Of a DNA stretch of 64,000 nucleotides, positions 44,050 to 53,656 are shown in pieces. Origin of the DNA: Campylobacter concisus (GTDB lineage Bacteria > Campylobacterota > Campylobacteria > Campylobacterales > Campylobacteraceae); contig NZ_JXUP01000003.1 of NCBI RefSeq assembly GCF_001891085.1, positions 274,853 through 338,852 of the forward strand. Direction: 5' to 3'. The translations under genes were made by a program, and so were the position numbers. The notes under the pieces are model-generated. The model worked only from the letters and a program-made list of their open reading frames with translations. It was not told the DNA's origin and made no database searches. Numbering within the stretch: the first letter of the stretch is position 1; each line of letters starts with the position of its first letter.

Positions 44050-45108
44050 TTGCAACGATACCCAACAAAACAGATAAAAATTCGCAATGTTTTAATAGGC
44101 GGTGACGCACCGATCTCCGTGCAATCAATGACATTTTCAAAGACAAAAGACGTTAAAGGCACGCTTGAGCAGATACAAAGGCTATATTTTGCAGGCTGTG
44201 ATATCGTGCGCTGCGCAGTTTTTGACAAAGAGGACGCCAGCGCGCTAAAGCAGATCGTTGCGGGCTCACCTATTCCAGTCGTTGCAGATATTCATTTTAA
44301 CCACACCTATGCGCTCATCGTTAGTGAATTTGTCGATGCTATCCGCATAAATCCAGGTAACATTGGCTCAGCTAAAAACATAAAAGCGGTCGTTGATGCC
44401 TGCAAACAGCGAAATTTACCTATCCGAATAGGTGTAAATTCTGGATCGCTTGAAAAGCAGTTTGAAGACCGCTACGGCCGCACGGTGGAGGCTATGGTGG
44501 AGAGTGCGATGTATAACATCAAGCTTCTTGAGGATTTTGACTTTACAGACATTAAAATTTCGCTCAAATCAAGCGACGTCGAGCGTACTATGCAAGCTTA
44601 TAGGGCGCTTCGTCCAAAGACAAACTACCCATTTCACCTTGGTGTTACTGAGGCAGGTACCACTTTTCATGCGACTATCAAGTCCGCGATCGCTCTTGGT
44701 GGGTTACTACTTGATGGCATTGGCGATACGATGAGAGTTAGCATTACAGGCGAGCTAGAAGAAGAGATCAAAGTCGCAAAGGCGATCTTAAAAGATAGCG
44801 GCCGCCAAAAAGAGGGTCTAAATATCATCTCATGCCCAACCTGCGGGCGTTTACAAGCTGATCTAATGGCAGCAGTAAAGCTCGTAGAAGAAAAAACAAA
44901 AGGCATAAAAGAGCCGTTAAACGTCTCGGTCATGGGCTGCGTGGTAAATGCTATCGGCGAGGCAAAAGGTGCAGATGTTGCCATAGCATTTGGAAAAGGC
45001 AATGGCATGATAATGCGTCATGGCGAAGTGGTCGCAAGGCTGCCTGAGAGCGAGCTTGTAGATAGATTTTTACAAGAGATCGACGATGAGATAAAAAGTA
45101 GAGACTAA
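44050..45108 (+). CDS. ispG: IspG, 4-hydroxy-3-methylbut-2-enyl diphosphate synthase
   Basis: 352 residues from a TTG start at 44050 with AAAGG seven bases upstream. The sequence starts [30 protein letters not shown] (shown here as its ends: RYPTKQIKI and APISVQSM), then [25 protein letters not shown], and the iron-sulfur cysteines in ISCPTCGR and [11 protein letters not shown]. It is an Fe4S4 enzyme of the cytoplasmic MEP isoprenoid pathway. Its product feeds, among others, undecaprenyl phosphate made by UppS encoded at 60488. dnaB follows after 10 bases. Confidence 0.96.
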   Translation: MQRYPTKQIKIRNVLIGGDAPISVQSMTFSKTKDVKGTLEQIQRLYFAGCDIVRCAVFDKEDASALKQIVAGSPIPVVADIHFNHTYALIVSEFVDAIRINPGNIGSAKNIKAVVDACKQRNLPIRIGVNSGSLEKQFEDRYGRTVEAMVESAMYNIKLLEDFDFTDIKISLKSSDVERTMQAYRALRPKTNYPFHLGVTEAGTTFHATIKSAIALGGLLLDGIGDTMRVSITGELEEEIKVAKAILKDSGRQKEGLNIISCPTCGRLQADLMAAVKLVEEKTKGIKEPLNVSVMGCVVNAIGEAKGADVAIAFGKGNGMIMRHGEVVARLPESELVDRFLQEIDDEIKSRD

Positions 45109-45118
45109 AGGAAAAGTT

Positions 45119-46531
45119 GTGGCAAAGCAAAGAGTTAACGAGATAGAATTTACCAACCTTTACGACATTGATATGGAGCGAGCTATACTAAGCTCCATTT
45201 TGCAAAACAACGATATTTTAGGTGAAATTTTTGATATTGTTAAGGCAAAGGATTTTTATCTAAAAGGGCATTCGCAAATATACGATGCAATGGTAGCATG
45301 CCTAAATAGCGATGATCCTATAACTATGCCATTTTTAAAAAATAGACTTGGCGAAAAATACGACGAAGAGCTAATACTAGATATTTTGGGCACAAATTCC
45401 CTAATAGACATTCAAAAATACGCAAACGAACTAAGAGAAAAATCCATAAAAAGAAGTCTTGTAAAGATCGCTCACAATATACCAAGCAAAGTAAATGAAG
45501 ACAAGCCAAGCCGCGATATGGTCGATGATCTTAGCCAGGAATTTTACTCTTTGATAGAAGGTGGAAGCACTGGAGTTATAAAAGAAGGCAAAGAGATCAT
45601 CATGAAAATGATGGATCATATTAATGCTCAGGCCTTGCTTGGTGAAAAAGATATCGTTGGACTTGATACTGGATTTAAAAAGCTAAATGAGATGATAAAG
45701 GGCTTTAAAAATGGAGACCTCATCATCGTCGCAGCTCGTCCAGGCATGGGAAAAACGACACTTTGTTTAAATTTTATGAGTCAGGTTTTAAAAAATAATG
45801 CTGGAGTTGTTTTTTTCTCGCTCGAGATGCCAGCTGAGCAGATAATGATGAGAATGCTAGCAAGCAAGACCTCTATCCCACTTCAAGACATAATGACTGC
45901 AAAGATGGATGATGAAGCGTTGGCTAGATTTAGCGATGCTTGCGAGGAGTTTGCTGCTAGCAAGCTTTTTGTGCATGATAGTGGCTATGTAAATATCCAT
46001 CAAGTAAGAACGCAAATGCGAAAACTAAAGGCTATGCATCCTGAAATTTCACTTTGTGTGATCGACTACATCGGTCTTATGATGAGTACAAATAACTACG
46101 CTGATCGTCACGTCCAAATAGCTGAAATTTCTCGTGGATTAAAGCTTTTGGCACGTGAGCTAGATATGCCAATCATCGCTCTTTCTCAGCTAAATAGAAG
46201 CCTTGAATCTCGCGCAAATAAACGCCCTATGCTAAGCGATCTAAGAGAGTCAGGCGCGATCGAGCAAGATGCTGACATCATTCTTTTTGTCTATAGAGAT
46301 GAGTTTTATCTAGAACAAGAAGAAAAAGAGAAAGAAAAACGCGCAAGTGCCGAGGGCAAAGAGTACAAGAGCAATCACGTCTTTAATAAGCTTCAAGAAA
46401 AGGCTGAGATCATCGTTGGCAAAAATAGAAATGGCGAAACTGGTTCAGTTGATGTGCTCTTTCAAAAGCAACACTCAAGATTTGAAGATATGTCTGCAAT
46501 GCCAGTATCTGATGTTTCATTTGAAGGCTGA
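45119..46531 (+). CDS. dnaB: DnaB, replicative DNA helicase
   Basis: 470 residues from GTG 45119 behind AAGGAA (45108-45113). N-terminal domain LYDIDMERAILSSILQNND, linker, then the RecA-like motor with VAARPGMGKTTLCLNF (Walker A), FFSLEMPAEQIMMRML, LCVIDYIGLMM (Walker B), SQLNRSLESR and LRESGAIEQDADIILFVYR. It unwinds DNA ahead of the fork as a hexamer. It shares one base with the comEC start. Confidence 0.97.
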   Translation: MAKQRVNEIEFTNLYDIDMERAILSSILQNNDILGEIFDIVKAKDFYLKGHSQIYDAMVACLNSDDPITMPFLKNRLGEKYDEELILDILGTNSLIDIQKYANELREKSIKRSLVKIAHNIPSKVNEDKPSRDMVDDLSQEFYSLIEGGSTGVIKEGKEIIMKMMDHINAQALLGEKDIVGLDTGFKKLNEMIKGFKNGDLIIVAARPGMGKTTLCLNFMSQVLKNNAGVVFFSLEMPAEQIMMRMLASKTSIPLQDIMTAKMDDEALARFSDACEEFAASKLFVHDSGYVNIHQVRTQMRKLKAMHPEISLCVIDYIGLMMSTNNYADRHVQIAEISRGLKLLARELDMPIIALSQLNRSLESRANKRPMLSDLRESGAIEQDADIILFVYRDEFYLEQEEKEKEKRASAEGKEYKSNHVFNKLQEKAEIIVGKNRNGETGSVDVLFQKQHSRFEDMSAMPVSDVSFEG

Positions 46532-47805
46532 TGCGTTTTAAAGCTTTAAAAAATAGAGAAATTTTTACTATATTTTATCTGTTTTGCCTTTGTATTTTTT
46601 CTATAAATTTAGCTATTAGCTATCATAAATATCAAATTTTTATGGACAAAGGCGAACAAGAGCTAACAGCAACCGTGATTTCTAGCTACGAAAAGCTTGG
46701 AGATGACGGCAAGAAAAGGCAAATTTTAAAGCTTAAAACTGATGAGTTTTCATTTTATACGCTTGGAGCTAAAACAGATGACTTTAAAGCTGGAGATAAT
46801 ATATTTCTAAGCGTCATAAATTTAGACGTTAGTTTTAAAGACTATCTTGCTTCTTTCTTTTACATGCCTAGCTTTTCACGCGAAAAACTACCACAAAAAG
46901 TCACACCAAATATCAACCAAAAATTACAATCACTCATCTACGCCCAGCATGAAAATAGCAAAATTTCACAGCTCTACTCGGCTCTATTTTTAGGCACAAG
47001 TATTGACGGCAAGCTAAGAGATGATGTCTCGCACCTTGGTATAGCGCATCTTATAGCCATAAGTGGCTATCATTTAGGTTTTATAAGTGCAGTTATATTT
47101 TTTGTATTTAGGCCGCTTTTAAAATTTTTATATGCGAGGTTTTTACCTTTTAGAAACTACAACTTTGATCTAGCCATTATAGTTTTTATAGTCTTGTCAT
47201 TTTACTTTTTTATAATAGGCTTTATACCAAGCTTTTTGCGAGCATTTTTAATGAGCATTTTAGGATTTTATTGCACGTTAAAAGGCGTTAAAATTTTAAA
47301 CTTCAAAACACTTTTTATAGTGGCACTTGTTAGCATATCGCTCTTTCCGCAGCTATTTTTTAGCGTAGGTTTTTACTTTTCACTCATGGGCGTTTTTTAC
47401 ATATTTTTATATTTTAAACACCTAAAAGATAAATTTTCGCCCTTCGCTCATCTTATACTTTTAAATTTATATGTTTGCTTTGCAATGGAAATTTGCGTGC
47501 TTTATTTCTTTCCACTCATTAGCTTACAGCAGCTTAGCGTCCTTGCTATCAACTACATCTTTAGCATTTTTTATCCATTAAGCGCCGCACTTCATATCGC
47601 TTCGTATGGCGACATTTTTGATGGATTGCTAAATAATGTTTTAAATTTTAGACTAAGCTCGACTAAAATTTTCGTGCCAGCCATTATTTTTATCTTTTAT
47701 AATATCGCTTCACTTCTAGCTATAAAATTTAGATCCATATTCTACATTTTACCGCTGCTTGGGCTTTTGTGTTTTGCTATTGCCAGCTATAAAATTTACA
47801 CCTAA
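46531..47805 (+). CDS. comEC: ComEC/Rec2-family DNA uptake channel protein
   Basis: 424 residues. Two N-terminal helices flank a small OB-like domain (ELTATVISSYEKL, KAGDNIFLS), then the competence domain with the signature GIAHLIAISGYHLGFISAVI near residue 180 and about eight further membrane helices. The C-terminal metallo-beta-lactamase domain of longer ComEC proteins is absent, as is usual in Campylobacter and Helicobacter. It passes single-stranded DNA across the inner membrane in transformation. It overlaps the convergent EamA gene by four bases. Confidence 0.88.
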   Translation: MRFKALKNREIFTIFYLFCLCIFSINLAISYHKYQIFMDKGEQELTATVISSYEKLGDDGKKRQILKLKTDEFSFYTLGAKTDDFKAGDNIFLSVINLDVSFKDYLASFFYMPSFSREKLPQKVTPNINQKLQSLIYAQHENSKISQLYSALFLGTSIDGKLRDDVSHLGIAHLIAISGYHLGFISAVIFFVFRPLLKFLYARFLPFRNYNFDLAIIVFIVLSFYFFIIGFIPSFLRAFLMSILGFYCTLKGVKILNFKTLFIVALVSISLFPQLFFSVGFYFSLMGVFYIFLYFKHLKDKFSPFAHLILLNLYVCFAMEICVLYFFPLISLQQLSVLAINYIFSIFYPLSAALHIASYGDIFDGLLNNVLNFRLSSTKIFVPAIIFIFYNIASLLAIKFRSIFYILPLLGLLCFAIASYKIYT

Positions 47806-48665
47806 GCGATCTTCATACCATAAAATTTCATTATCTTGTTATGAATTATCAAAGATATATACATTATAACAGCACCTAAAATTAGCCTAGTTAAGTCTGT
47901 ATCCTTTTGCCAAAAGACTAAATTTACAATGATGGCAGCTGGAATAAGAGCGTTATTCATGATAGCAAGCACGCCGCTATCGACCTCGCAAGCACCTTTG
48001 TTCCACATAAAATATCCAACTCCACTAGCGACTATGCCAAGCCAGAGAAGCACTAAAATTTGTGTTGAAGTAAGTGAAAATTTGGCTGGGTTGCCAAGAG
48101 CAAGAAGCGCAACGACAGCTACAAAAAATGCACCAAAGTGAAAGTAGCCAAAGACATTTTTTTGATCCACGTCAAATTTTTCTAAAAGTGCCTTATATGC
48201 ACTCTGCCCTGCTCCAAAGCAGATATTTGCCGCTTGCACTAGCAAAAAGCCCTTTAATACACCATCGTTTATAGCGCCGTATTTTATAACCAAAGCTCCA
48301 AAAACCGCAACGCCAACGCTAAATAGATAAAGTGGTCTAAATTTAAAGCTAAATGCGTCATAGATGAGCGTCACATAAAACGGCGTAAAAATGGTAAAAA
48401 GTGCGACTTCTGGCACGCTTAAATACAAAAATGAATTGTAATAAAATAGATACATAAGTCCTATTTGCACCGCTCCAATCGCCATGATGCCAAATGCGAG
48501 CTTTGGACTGATGCTACGAAATTTTGTAAATGGCAAAAAGACTAAGCTCGCAAGCGCAACCCGAATAAAAACAGCCAAATAGCTATCAACCTTGCCAGCT
48601 AAAAACTCACCTATCAAACTAAAGCTAAACGCCCACAAAATGGTTACAAAGATCAGTTTATTCAA
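47802..48665 (-). CDS. EamA/DMT-family exporter
   Basis: 287 residues, ten membrane helices in two EamA repeats: LIFVTILWAFSFSLIGEFLAG and VAIFIRVALASLVFLPFTKF-like in the first, FLLVQAANICFGAGQSAYK and ILVLLWLGIVASGVGYFMWNKG in the second. This is the drug/metabolite transporter superfamily (carboxylate/amino acid/amine type). It overlaps the TolC-like gene upstream by eight bases and thus may be the last gene of the efflux operon. Substrate unknown. Confidence 0.85.
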   Translation of the reverse strand: MNKLIFVTILWAFSFSLIGEFLAGKVDSYLAVFIRVALASLVFLPFTKFRSISPKLAFGIMAIGAVQIGLMYLFYYNSFLYLSVPEVALFTIFTPFYVTLIYDAFSFKFRPLYLFSVGVAVFGALVIKYGAINDGVLKGFLLVQAANICFGAGQSAYKALLEKFDVDQKNVFGYFHFGAFFVAVVALLALGNPAKFSLTSTQILVLLWLGIVASGVGYFMWNKGACEVDSGVLAIMNNALIPAAIIVNLVFWQKDTDLTRLILGAVIMYISLIIHNKIMKFYGMKIA

Positions 48666-49893
48666 TTATCACCTCATTTATTTTTCTTGCACATTCAAAA
48701 AAATACTCAAGCTTGTTTAGCTCAAGTAAATCGCCATCAAGGATAAAATTTGCCCTATCGCTAAAATTTTTCTCACTCACAAACAAAAATTCTTCATATT
48801 TTATCTCGCCATTAAGATAGCCATTTAGCAGATCAATAAAATCACTATCAAGCTTATCTTGCTTCAAATCTTGCAAATTTAACTTTGCATTTAAGCCTTT
48901 GATTGTGCTTTCTAGCTCTTTTAGGCGAGTGATTATCCTATTTTCTTCATCGCTTAAATCAAGTGCCGCCTTTTGCTCTTCAATGCGTTTAACTTGACTT
49001 TGCTTACTAAGACTTAAGCTATCAGGCAGCTTCCACTCAAACTCCACTCTAGGCCTGTTCGCATCAGCGTAAGCGCCTATCATCTGCGAAGTCGTTCTCT
49101 CACCTTTTTTAAAGCTGTTATTATTCACACTTTGCGTATCTTTTAAGTAAATTCTTGGAGCAAATTTACTCTTTTGTTTCTCATTTTCTTGCTCTTTTAT
49201 AAATTTTTCTTGCTCCATCGCCCCAAGTTTTGCGCTTATATCATCTTTACTAAAATCAGGCATCATTATCTTTGAGCCAGCATTAAAGCCGATCTCGCCG
49301 TTTGAGAGCAAATTTATCCTTGAGTTTAGCTCAGCTAGCTTAAGCCCAAGCTCGTCAAGCTCAGATCTTTTTTTATCAAGAGTAAAATTTATCGCATCAA
49401 ACTCAGCTTTATTTATCTCGCCATACTCAAACCAAAACTCATTTTCAGCCGCAGCCTTAGCAAAGCTATCCACAAATTTTGTCTCTAAATTTATAAGCGA
49501 ATTTAGGGCAACGGCATTAAAATAGACCTTTGCGACCTGAAAAGCAGTGAGGTTCATCAGCTCTTCATCTTTGTAAATTTTCTCCACGCCCTTGTGGTCT
49601 AAAATTTTATCAGCAGCCTCACTCGCACCGCCGTCAAAGATAAGATATTCAACCTTTGCCGTGATCGAGCCTGCCTTTGTCATATATCCGCCCTTTATCT
49701 CATCAGGCACAAAGGTATATCTGCCATCAAGGGATAAATTTAGCTTTTTACTCTTATTTTTATTTATATATTCATTTTTATTAAATTCTTTCAAACTCTC
49801 AAGCCTTGCACTTTGCGCTAGAGCGATGATCTCTAGTAAATTTCCAGCCCAAAGAGGCAAAGCAAAGAGCAAAACTCCCAAAATTTTCTTCAA
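48658..49893 (-). CDS. TolC-family outer membrane efflux protein (second copy)
   Basis: 411 residues with a signal peptide (ILGVLLFALPLWAG). Long helices dominate the rest, with the family's beta-strand insertions, e.g. LNLSLDGRYTFVPDE and a second RPRVEFEWKLPDSL. Polar coiled stretches such as ITRLKELESTIKGLNAKL build the periplasmic tunnel. It overlaps the RND gene by four bases. A second TolC-like gene opens the same operon (53653), so the pump may have alternative outer membrane ducts, or the two may form mixed channels. Confidence 0.82.
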   Translation of the reverse strand: MKKILGVLLFALPLWAGNLLEIIALAQSARLESLKEFNKNEYINKNKSKKLNLSLDGRYTFVPDEIKGGYMTKAGSITAKVEYLIFDGGASEAADKILDHKGVEKIYKDEELMNLTAFQVAKVYFNAVALNSLINLETKFVDSFAKAAAENEFWFEYGEINKAEFDAINFTLDKKRSELDELGLKLAELNSRINLLSNGEIGFNAGSKIMMPDFSKDDISAKLGAMEQEKFIKEQENEKQKSKFAPRIYLKDTQSVNNNSFKKGERTTSQMIGAYADANRPRVEFEWKLPDSLSLSKQSQVKRIEEQKAALDLSDEENRIITRLKELESTIKGLNAKLNLQDLKQDKLDSDFIDLLNGYLNGEIKYEEFLFVSEKNFSDRANFILDGDLLELNKLEYFFECARKINEVIIE

Positions 49894-52800
49894 ATTCTCT
49901 CCCTTTCATAAAATTTTCTTATAAATTTATCAAGATTATAAACCCATGCAAAAAGCACTGGCACGACAAGCAAGCTTAGCAAGGTCGAGCTAATGAGCCC
50001 AAAGATGATGCTTATAGCCATAGGTGAGTTTGCCTCAAAGCCAGCACCCCTGCTAAGTGCAAGCGGCAGCATAGCAAATATCATGGCAAAAGTGGTCATC
50101 AAAACAGCCCTTAGGCGCTTTTTTGCAGCCATTTTCACAGCTTCGTTTGCCTCTATGCCGCTATTTGCAAAGTAGTTTGCAAAATCAACTACCAAAATGG
50201 CGTTTTTACCGACCATGCCAAAGAGCAAGATGACGCCAACCATGACAAATAGGCTAAATGGATTGCCGCTTATAAAAAGTCCGATCACCACGCCACAAAA
50301 GGCAAGCGGCATGGCAAGCATGATGAGAAATGGCAGCAAAAAGCTCTCGTAGAGTGCCGCTAGCACCATGTAAATAAGCACCGCACTAGCGCTCACTGTA
50401 AAGATAAAAGAAGCGTTCGTATCATCCATGAGCTCAACAAATCCCAAAAATTTATACTTGAAATTTGCTGGCAAAATTTCATCAAGCTTCTTTAAAATTT
50501 CATTTGCCACGCTATTTAGCGGAGCGTTGTTTTTGGTATTTGCTAAAAATTTTATCTCATCAGCTCTATTAAATCTCGAAATACTAGCTGGCTTTTGCTC
50601 AAAACTAATCGTCGCCACGTCGCCAAGTGTGACAAAAAAGCCCTCTTTGCTTCTTATCTTGGTCTTTAAAATATCATTTGTATCGCTTCTAAATTTATCA
50701 TCAAGGCGCATGTAAAGCTCATACTCTTTGCCATTTTCGTTTTCAAAAACAGAGACCTCGTTCTCGTTAAATGCGCTATAAACGGCGCTTGCAACGCTGG
50801 CTTTATCTAAATTTAGCCTTTTAGCCTTATCTTCATCGATGGAAATTTGCACGCGCTTTAGCAGATCTTCTTCAGGAGAATTTACGTCCGTTGCGTCATT
50901 TATCTCTTTTAGCATTTTGCTAATCTTTGGTACAAATTTTTCTAACTCTTTGCCATTTTCAGAGGTGATAGTAAGCTTAACTGGCTGCACATCGCCACCT
51001 TCAACTACTGGCAGATCAGCTACTATAACGCTCATATCATCGCTATTTAGTCTGTCACGAAAACTTTGCATGATAGCGTTTTGCCGCTCGTGATTAGCTC
51101 TATCTTTTAGCTCTTTTAGCCTAACGTAAGCCTTTACAAGATAAGGCTGTTTGGCGTCTGTGTAGCCAAGAATGAAGTAGGCGTAAGCGACCTGAGGATC
51201 GACATTTATGAGTGAAATTTTATCTTTTAGCCTCTCTTTGCTAGCTTGCAGGCTAAGTGAGGGATCGAGTTTGAAGTAGATGTTAAACTCCGAGTTATCC
51301 TCGCTTGGCATGAAGTCTCCACCTACAAATTTAGCCAGCCCAAATGAGCAAACAACGACCACAAGCGTTATGGCTAAAAATATGAGCTTAAATTTAAGCG
51401 CCAAGGCTAAAAGCTTCTCATAGCCATTTTCAAGAGCCTCAAAAAATGGCTCACTCTTTTGAAAAAAGCTGCTTTCTTTGGCATTTACAAACCTAGCACT
51501 AAGCGTTGGCACGAGAAAGATGCTAACAAAAAACGAGATGACGATGCCAGCTGCCACGCTCATCGCAAAAGAGTTAAAGTACTTGCCAACGATGCCGCTC
51601 ATAAAGGCGATAGGCACGAAGACGCAAAGCAGCACGAGCGAGATCGCAAAGACGCTAAATGCTATCTCTTTTATGCCTGCAAAGCTTGCTTTTAGGGCAT
51701 TTGGCTCATCTTTTAGCTTGCTAGCGATATTTTCAGTGACGACTATCGCATCGTCGATGAAAATTCCGATGCCAAGTGTGAGTGCTATGAGGCTTAAGCG
51801 GTTTATGTCGTAGCCTAGGGCATTTATGATGAAAAACGTCGCTACGATGCTAGTTGGTATCGCTACGACTGAGATGATGGTGATCGAGAAATTTCTTAAA
51901 AACAGATAGACGATCACGATGGTTAGCAAGACGCCAAGGATCATATCAAAGGCGGTTTGATCGATGTGCTTTTGTATCACTTCGCTCTTATCATAGGCTA
52001 TTTTTACGTCGTATTCGCTGCCAAGCAGGCTTTTAAACTGATCTAGCTTTGACTTAGCTAGAGCGATCACGGTTAGAGCATTTGCGTCTGGAGCTAGCTC
52101 AAGGCCAAGCAAGACGCCACTTTTTTTATCCATTATCGCTGCTTCGTTTGCGTCTTTGTAAGAGAGATCAACGCTTGCGATATCTTTTAAAAAGACCCCT
52201 TGTTTGATCGTTAAATTTCTTATCTCATCTATGCTTTTGGCGCTGAAATTTGACTTGATCGCCATTTGGATCTGCTCATTTTCTATCTTGCCAAGTGGCG
52301 CTTTTAAATTTTCAACCTTTATCAAATTTGCCACTTCGTTTGCGCTAAGGGCATTTTTATCAAGCTTAAATCTATCTAGCAAAATTTTCACCGCTGGCTC
52401 TAAAAAGCCATTTGTCTTGACCTTTGAAACGCCGCTAATGCGCTCCAAAAATGGCTTTGCCACATCATCTATCTCTTGCATGAGCTTGGTTTCATTACCA
52501 TCAAGCCTTGTGATAAAGAGGCTAAAGACGGCTGAAGAGAGGCCATTTAGCTTTTCTATCTCGTAGTTTGCGTTTAACCTTGCCTTTTGCATCTTGTCGC
52601 GGACGTCGTTTGTAGCGCTCTCTAGGTCTTTGTTTAGCTCAAATTCGATGCTTACCACACTTAGGTTGTCAAAGCTAGTTGAGTAAAGTTTTTTTATCCC
52701 CTCGATGCTTGAGACCTCGTCCTCTATCTTTTGCGTGATCTTTGTCTTGATGTAGTTCATATCGCCATTTGCGTAGGTTGTGATCTTAACGATTGGGATA

Positions 52801-52916
52801 TTTACTTGCGGGTATAAATTTACATTCATCGTCTTTAGCGAGTAGATGCCAAAGACAACGAGGCTTAAGAATATCATAAGCGTAGTTATGGGGCGGTTTA
52901 TGGCTGTTTTTATCAT
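49890..52916 (-). CDS. RND-family inner membrane efflux pump (HAE1/AcrB type)
   Basis: 1008 residues, twelve membrane helices and two large periplasmic loops. The start MIKTAINRPITTLMIFLSLVVFG is typical, as are YPQVNIPIVKITTYANG, the proton-relay helix with LGIGIFIDDAIVVTENIA (adjacent Asp residues), and FGMVGKNAILVVDFAN in the second half. Slightly shorter than AcrB (~1050). It pumps amphiphilic compounds out through a MFP and a TolC-like channel, both encoded next to it. Export of bile salts or drugs is likely; the substrate range is not deducible. Confidence 0.94.
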   Translation of the reverse strand: MIKTAINRPITTLMIFLSLVVFGIYSLKTMNVNLYPQVNIPIVKITTYANGDMNYIKTKITQKIEDEVSSIEGIKKLYSTSFDNLSVVSIEFELNKDLESATNDVRDKMQKARLNANYEIEKLNGLSSAVFSLFITRLDGNETKLMQEIDDVAKPFLERISGVSKVKTNGFLEPAVKILLDRFKLDKNALSANEVANLIKVENLKAPLGKIENEQIQMAIKSNFSAKSIDEIRNLTIKQGVFLKDIASVDLSYKDANEAAIMDKKSGVLLGLELAPDANALTVIALAKSKLDQFKSLLGSEYDVKIAYDKSEVIQKHIDQTAFDMILGVLLTIVIVYLFLRNFSITIISVVAIPTSIVATFFIINALGYDINRLSLIALTLGIGIFIDDAIVVTENIASKLKDEPNALKASFAGIKEIAFSVFAISLVLLCVFVPIAFMSGIVGKYFNSFAMSVAAGIVISFFVSIFLVPTLSARFVNAKESSFFQKSEPFFEALENGYEKLLALALKFKLIFLAITLVVVVCSFGLAKFVGGDFMPSEDNSEFNIYFKLDPSLSLQASKERLKDKISLINVDPQVAYAYFILGYTDAKQPYLVKAYVRLKELKDRANHERQNAIMQSFRDRLNSDDMSVIVADLPVVEGGDVQPVKLTITSENGKELEKFVPKISKMLKEINDATDVNSPEEDLLKRVQISIDEDKAKRLNLDKASVASAVYSAFNENEVSVFENENGKEYELYMRLDDKFRSDTNDILKTKIRSKEGFFVTLGDVATISFEQKPASISRFNRADEIKFLANTKNNAPLNSVANEILKKLDEILPANFKYKFLGFVELMDDTNASFIFTVSASAVLIYMVLAALYESFLLPFLIMLAMPLAFCGVVIGLFISGNPFSLFVMVGVILLFGMVGKNAILVVDFANYFANSGIEANEAVKMAAKKRLRAVLMTTFAMIFAMLPLALSRGAGFEANSPMAISIIFGLISSTLLSLLVVPVLFAWVYNLDKFIRKFYERERI

Positions 52917-53656
52917 TTATTTTCGCCGATTATCACTTTTCCTTGACCAAACATACCTGGCTTTAGCCCGCTGTCATAAGCCTGGGCGTAAAATTTTCTG
53001 GTCTCTCGCTTAATCTCTGGGTAAATTAGCGCGATTTTAACCTCTTTTTCCTCGTTTGTCGCGTCAAGCTTAAATTTAAAAATGTCGCCAACTTTTACTA
53101 AATTTGCATATTTTTCGTCAATCGCTATTAAAATTTTAGCCTCCTCAGAGTTTAGAACAAAGGCTGGCTGAAGTGGCGAAGCGCTCTCGCCAAGCTCGAC
53201 ATTTTTACTAGCTATGATACCATCAAAAGGAGCTTTTAAAACGGCCTTTTTAAGATGATCATCTGCATTTAAAATGGCGATCTCAGCTGCTTGCACCCTA
53301 AGAGCTGCCTCATCAAATTTATACTTTACTTCATCAAATTCTTGCTTTGAAGTGACGTCTTTTACTTGGCTAAATTTATTAAAGGTGCTTTTAGCAAATT
53401 CTTTGGCATTTTTAGCAAGCGCTAAATCGTTTTTTGCCTTTTTTAGAGCGATCTCAAGGCTTGTTTGATCAAGGCTAGCTAAAACGTCGCCCTTTTTAAC
53501 GTGGCTTGAGACATCTACAAAAATTTTATCCACCTTGCCGCTGCTCTCAAATGCAAGCTTTGAGCTTTGCTTGGCATAGACTTCAAAATCAGCAAAAATA
53601 TCTTCTGCTGCAAATGAAAAGATGCAAAATATCATTAAAATTATCAGCTTTTTCAA
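52913..53656 (-). CDS. RND efflux membrane fusion protein (HlyD/AcrA type)
   Basis: 247 residues, short for the family (AcrA is ~400). Signal peptide LIILMIFCIFSFAAE, barrel-sandwich half KIFVDVSSHVKKGDVLASLDQTS, helical hairpin (ALKKAKNDLALAKNAKEFAKS), and the returning AVLKAPFDGIIASKNVELGE followed by a beta-barrel domain. No lipobox Cys. It bridges the RND pump with a TolC-like duct. Overlaps both neighbours by four bases. Confidence 0.9.
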   Translation of the reverse strand: MKKLIILMIFCIFSFAAEDIFADFEVYAKQSSKLAFESSGKVDKIFVDVSSHVKKGDVLASLDQTSLEIALKKAKNDLALAKNAKEFAKSTFNKFSQVKDVTSKQEFDEVKYKFDEAALRVQAAEIAILNADDHLKKAVLKAPFDGIIASKNVELGESASPLQPAFVLNSEEAKILIAIDEKYANLVKVGDIFKFKLDATNEEKEVKIALIYPEIKRETRKFYAQAYDSGLKPGMFGQGKVIIGENK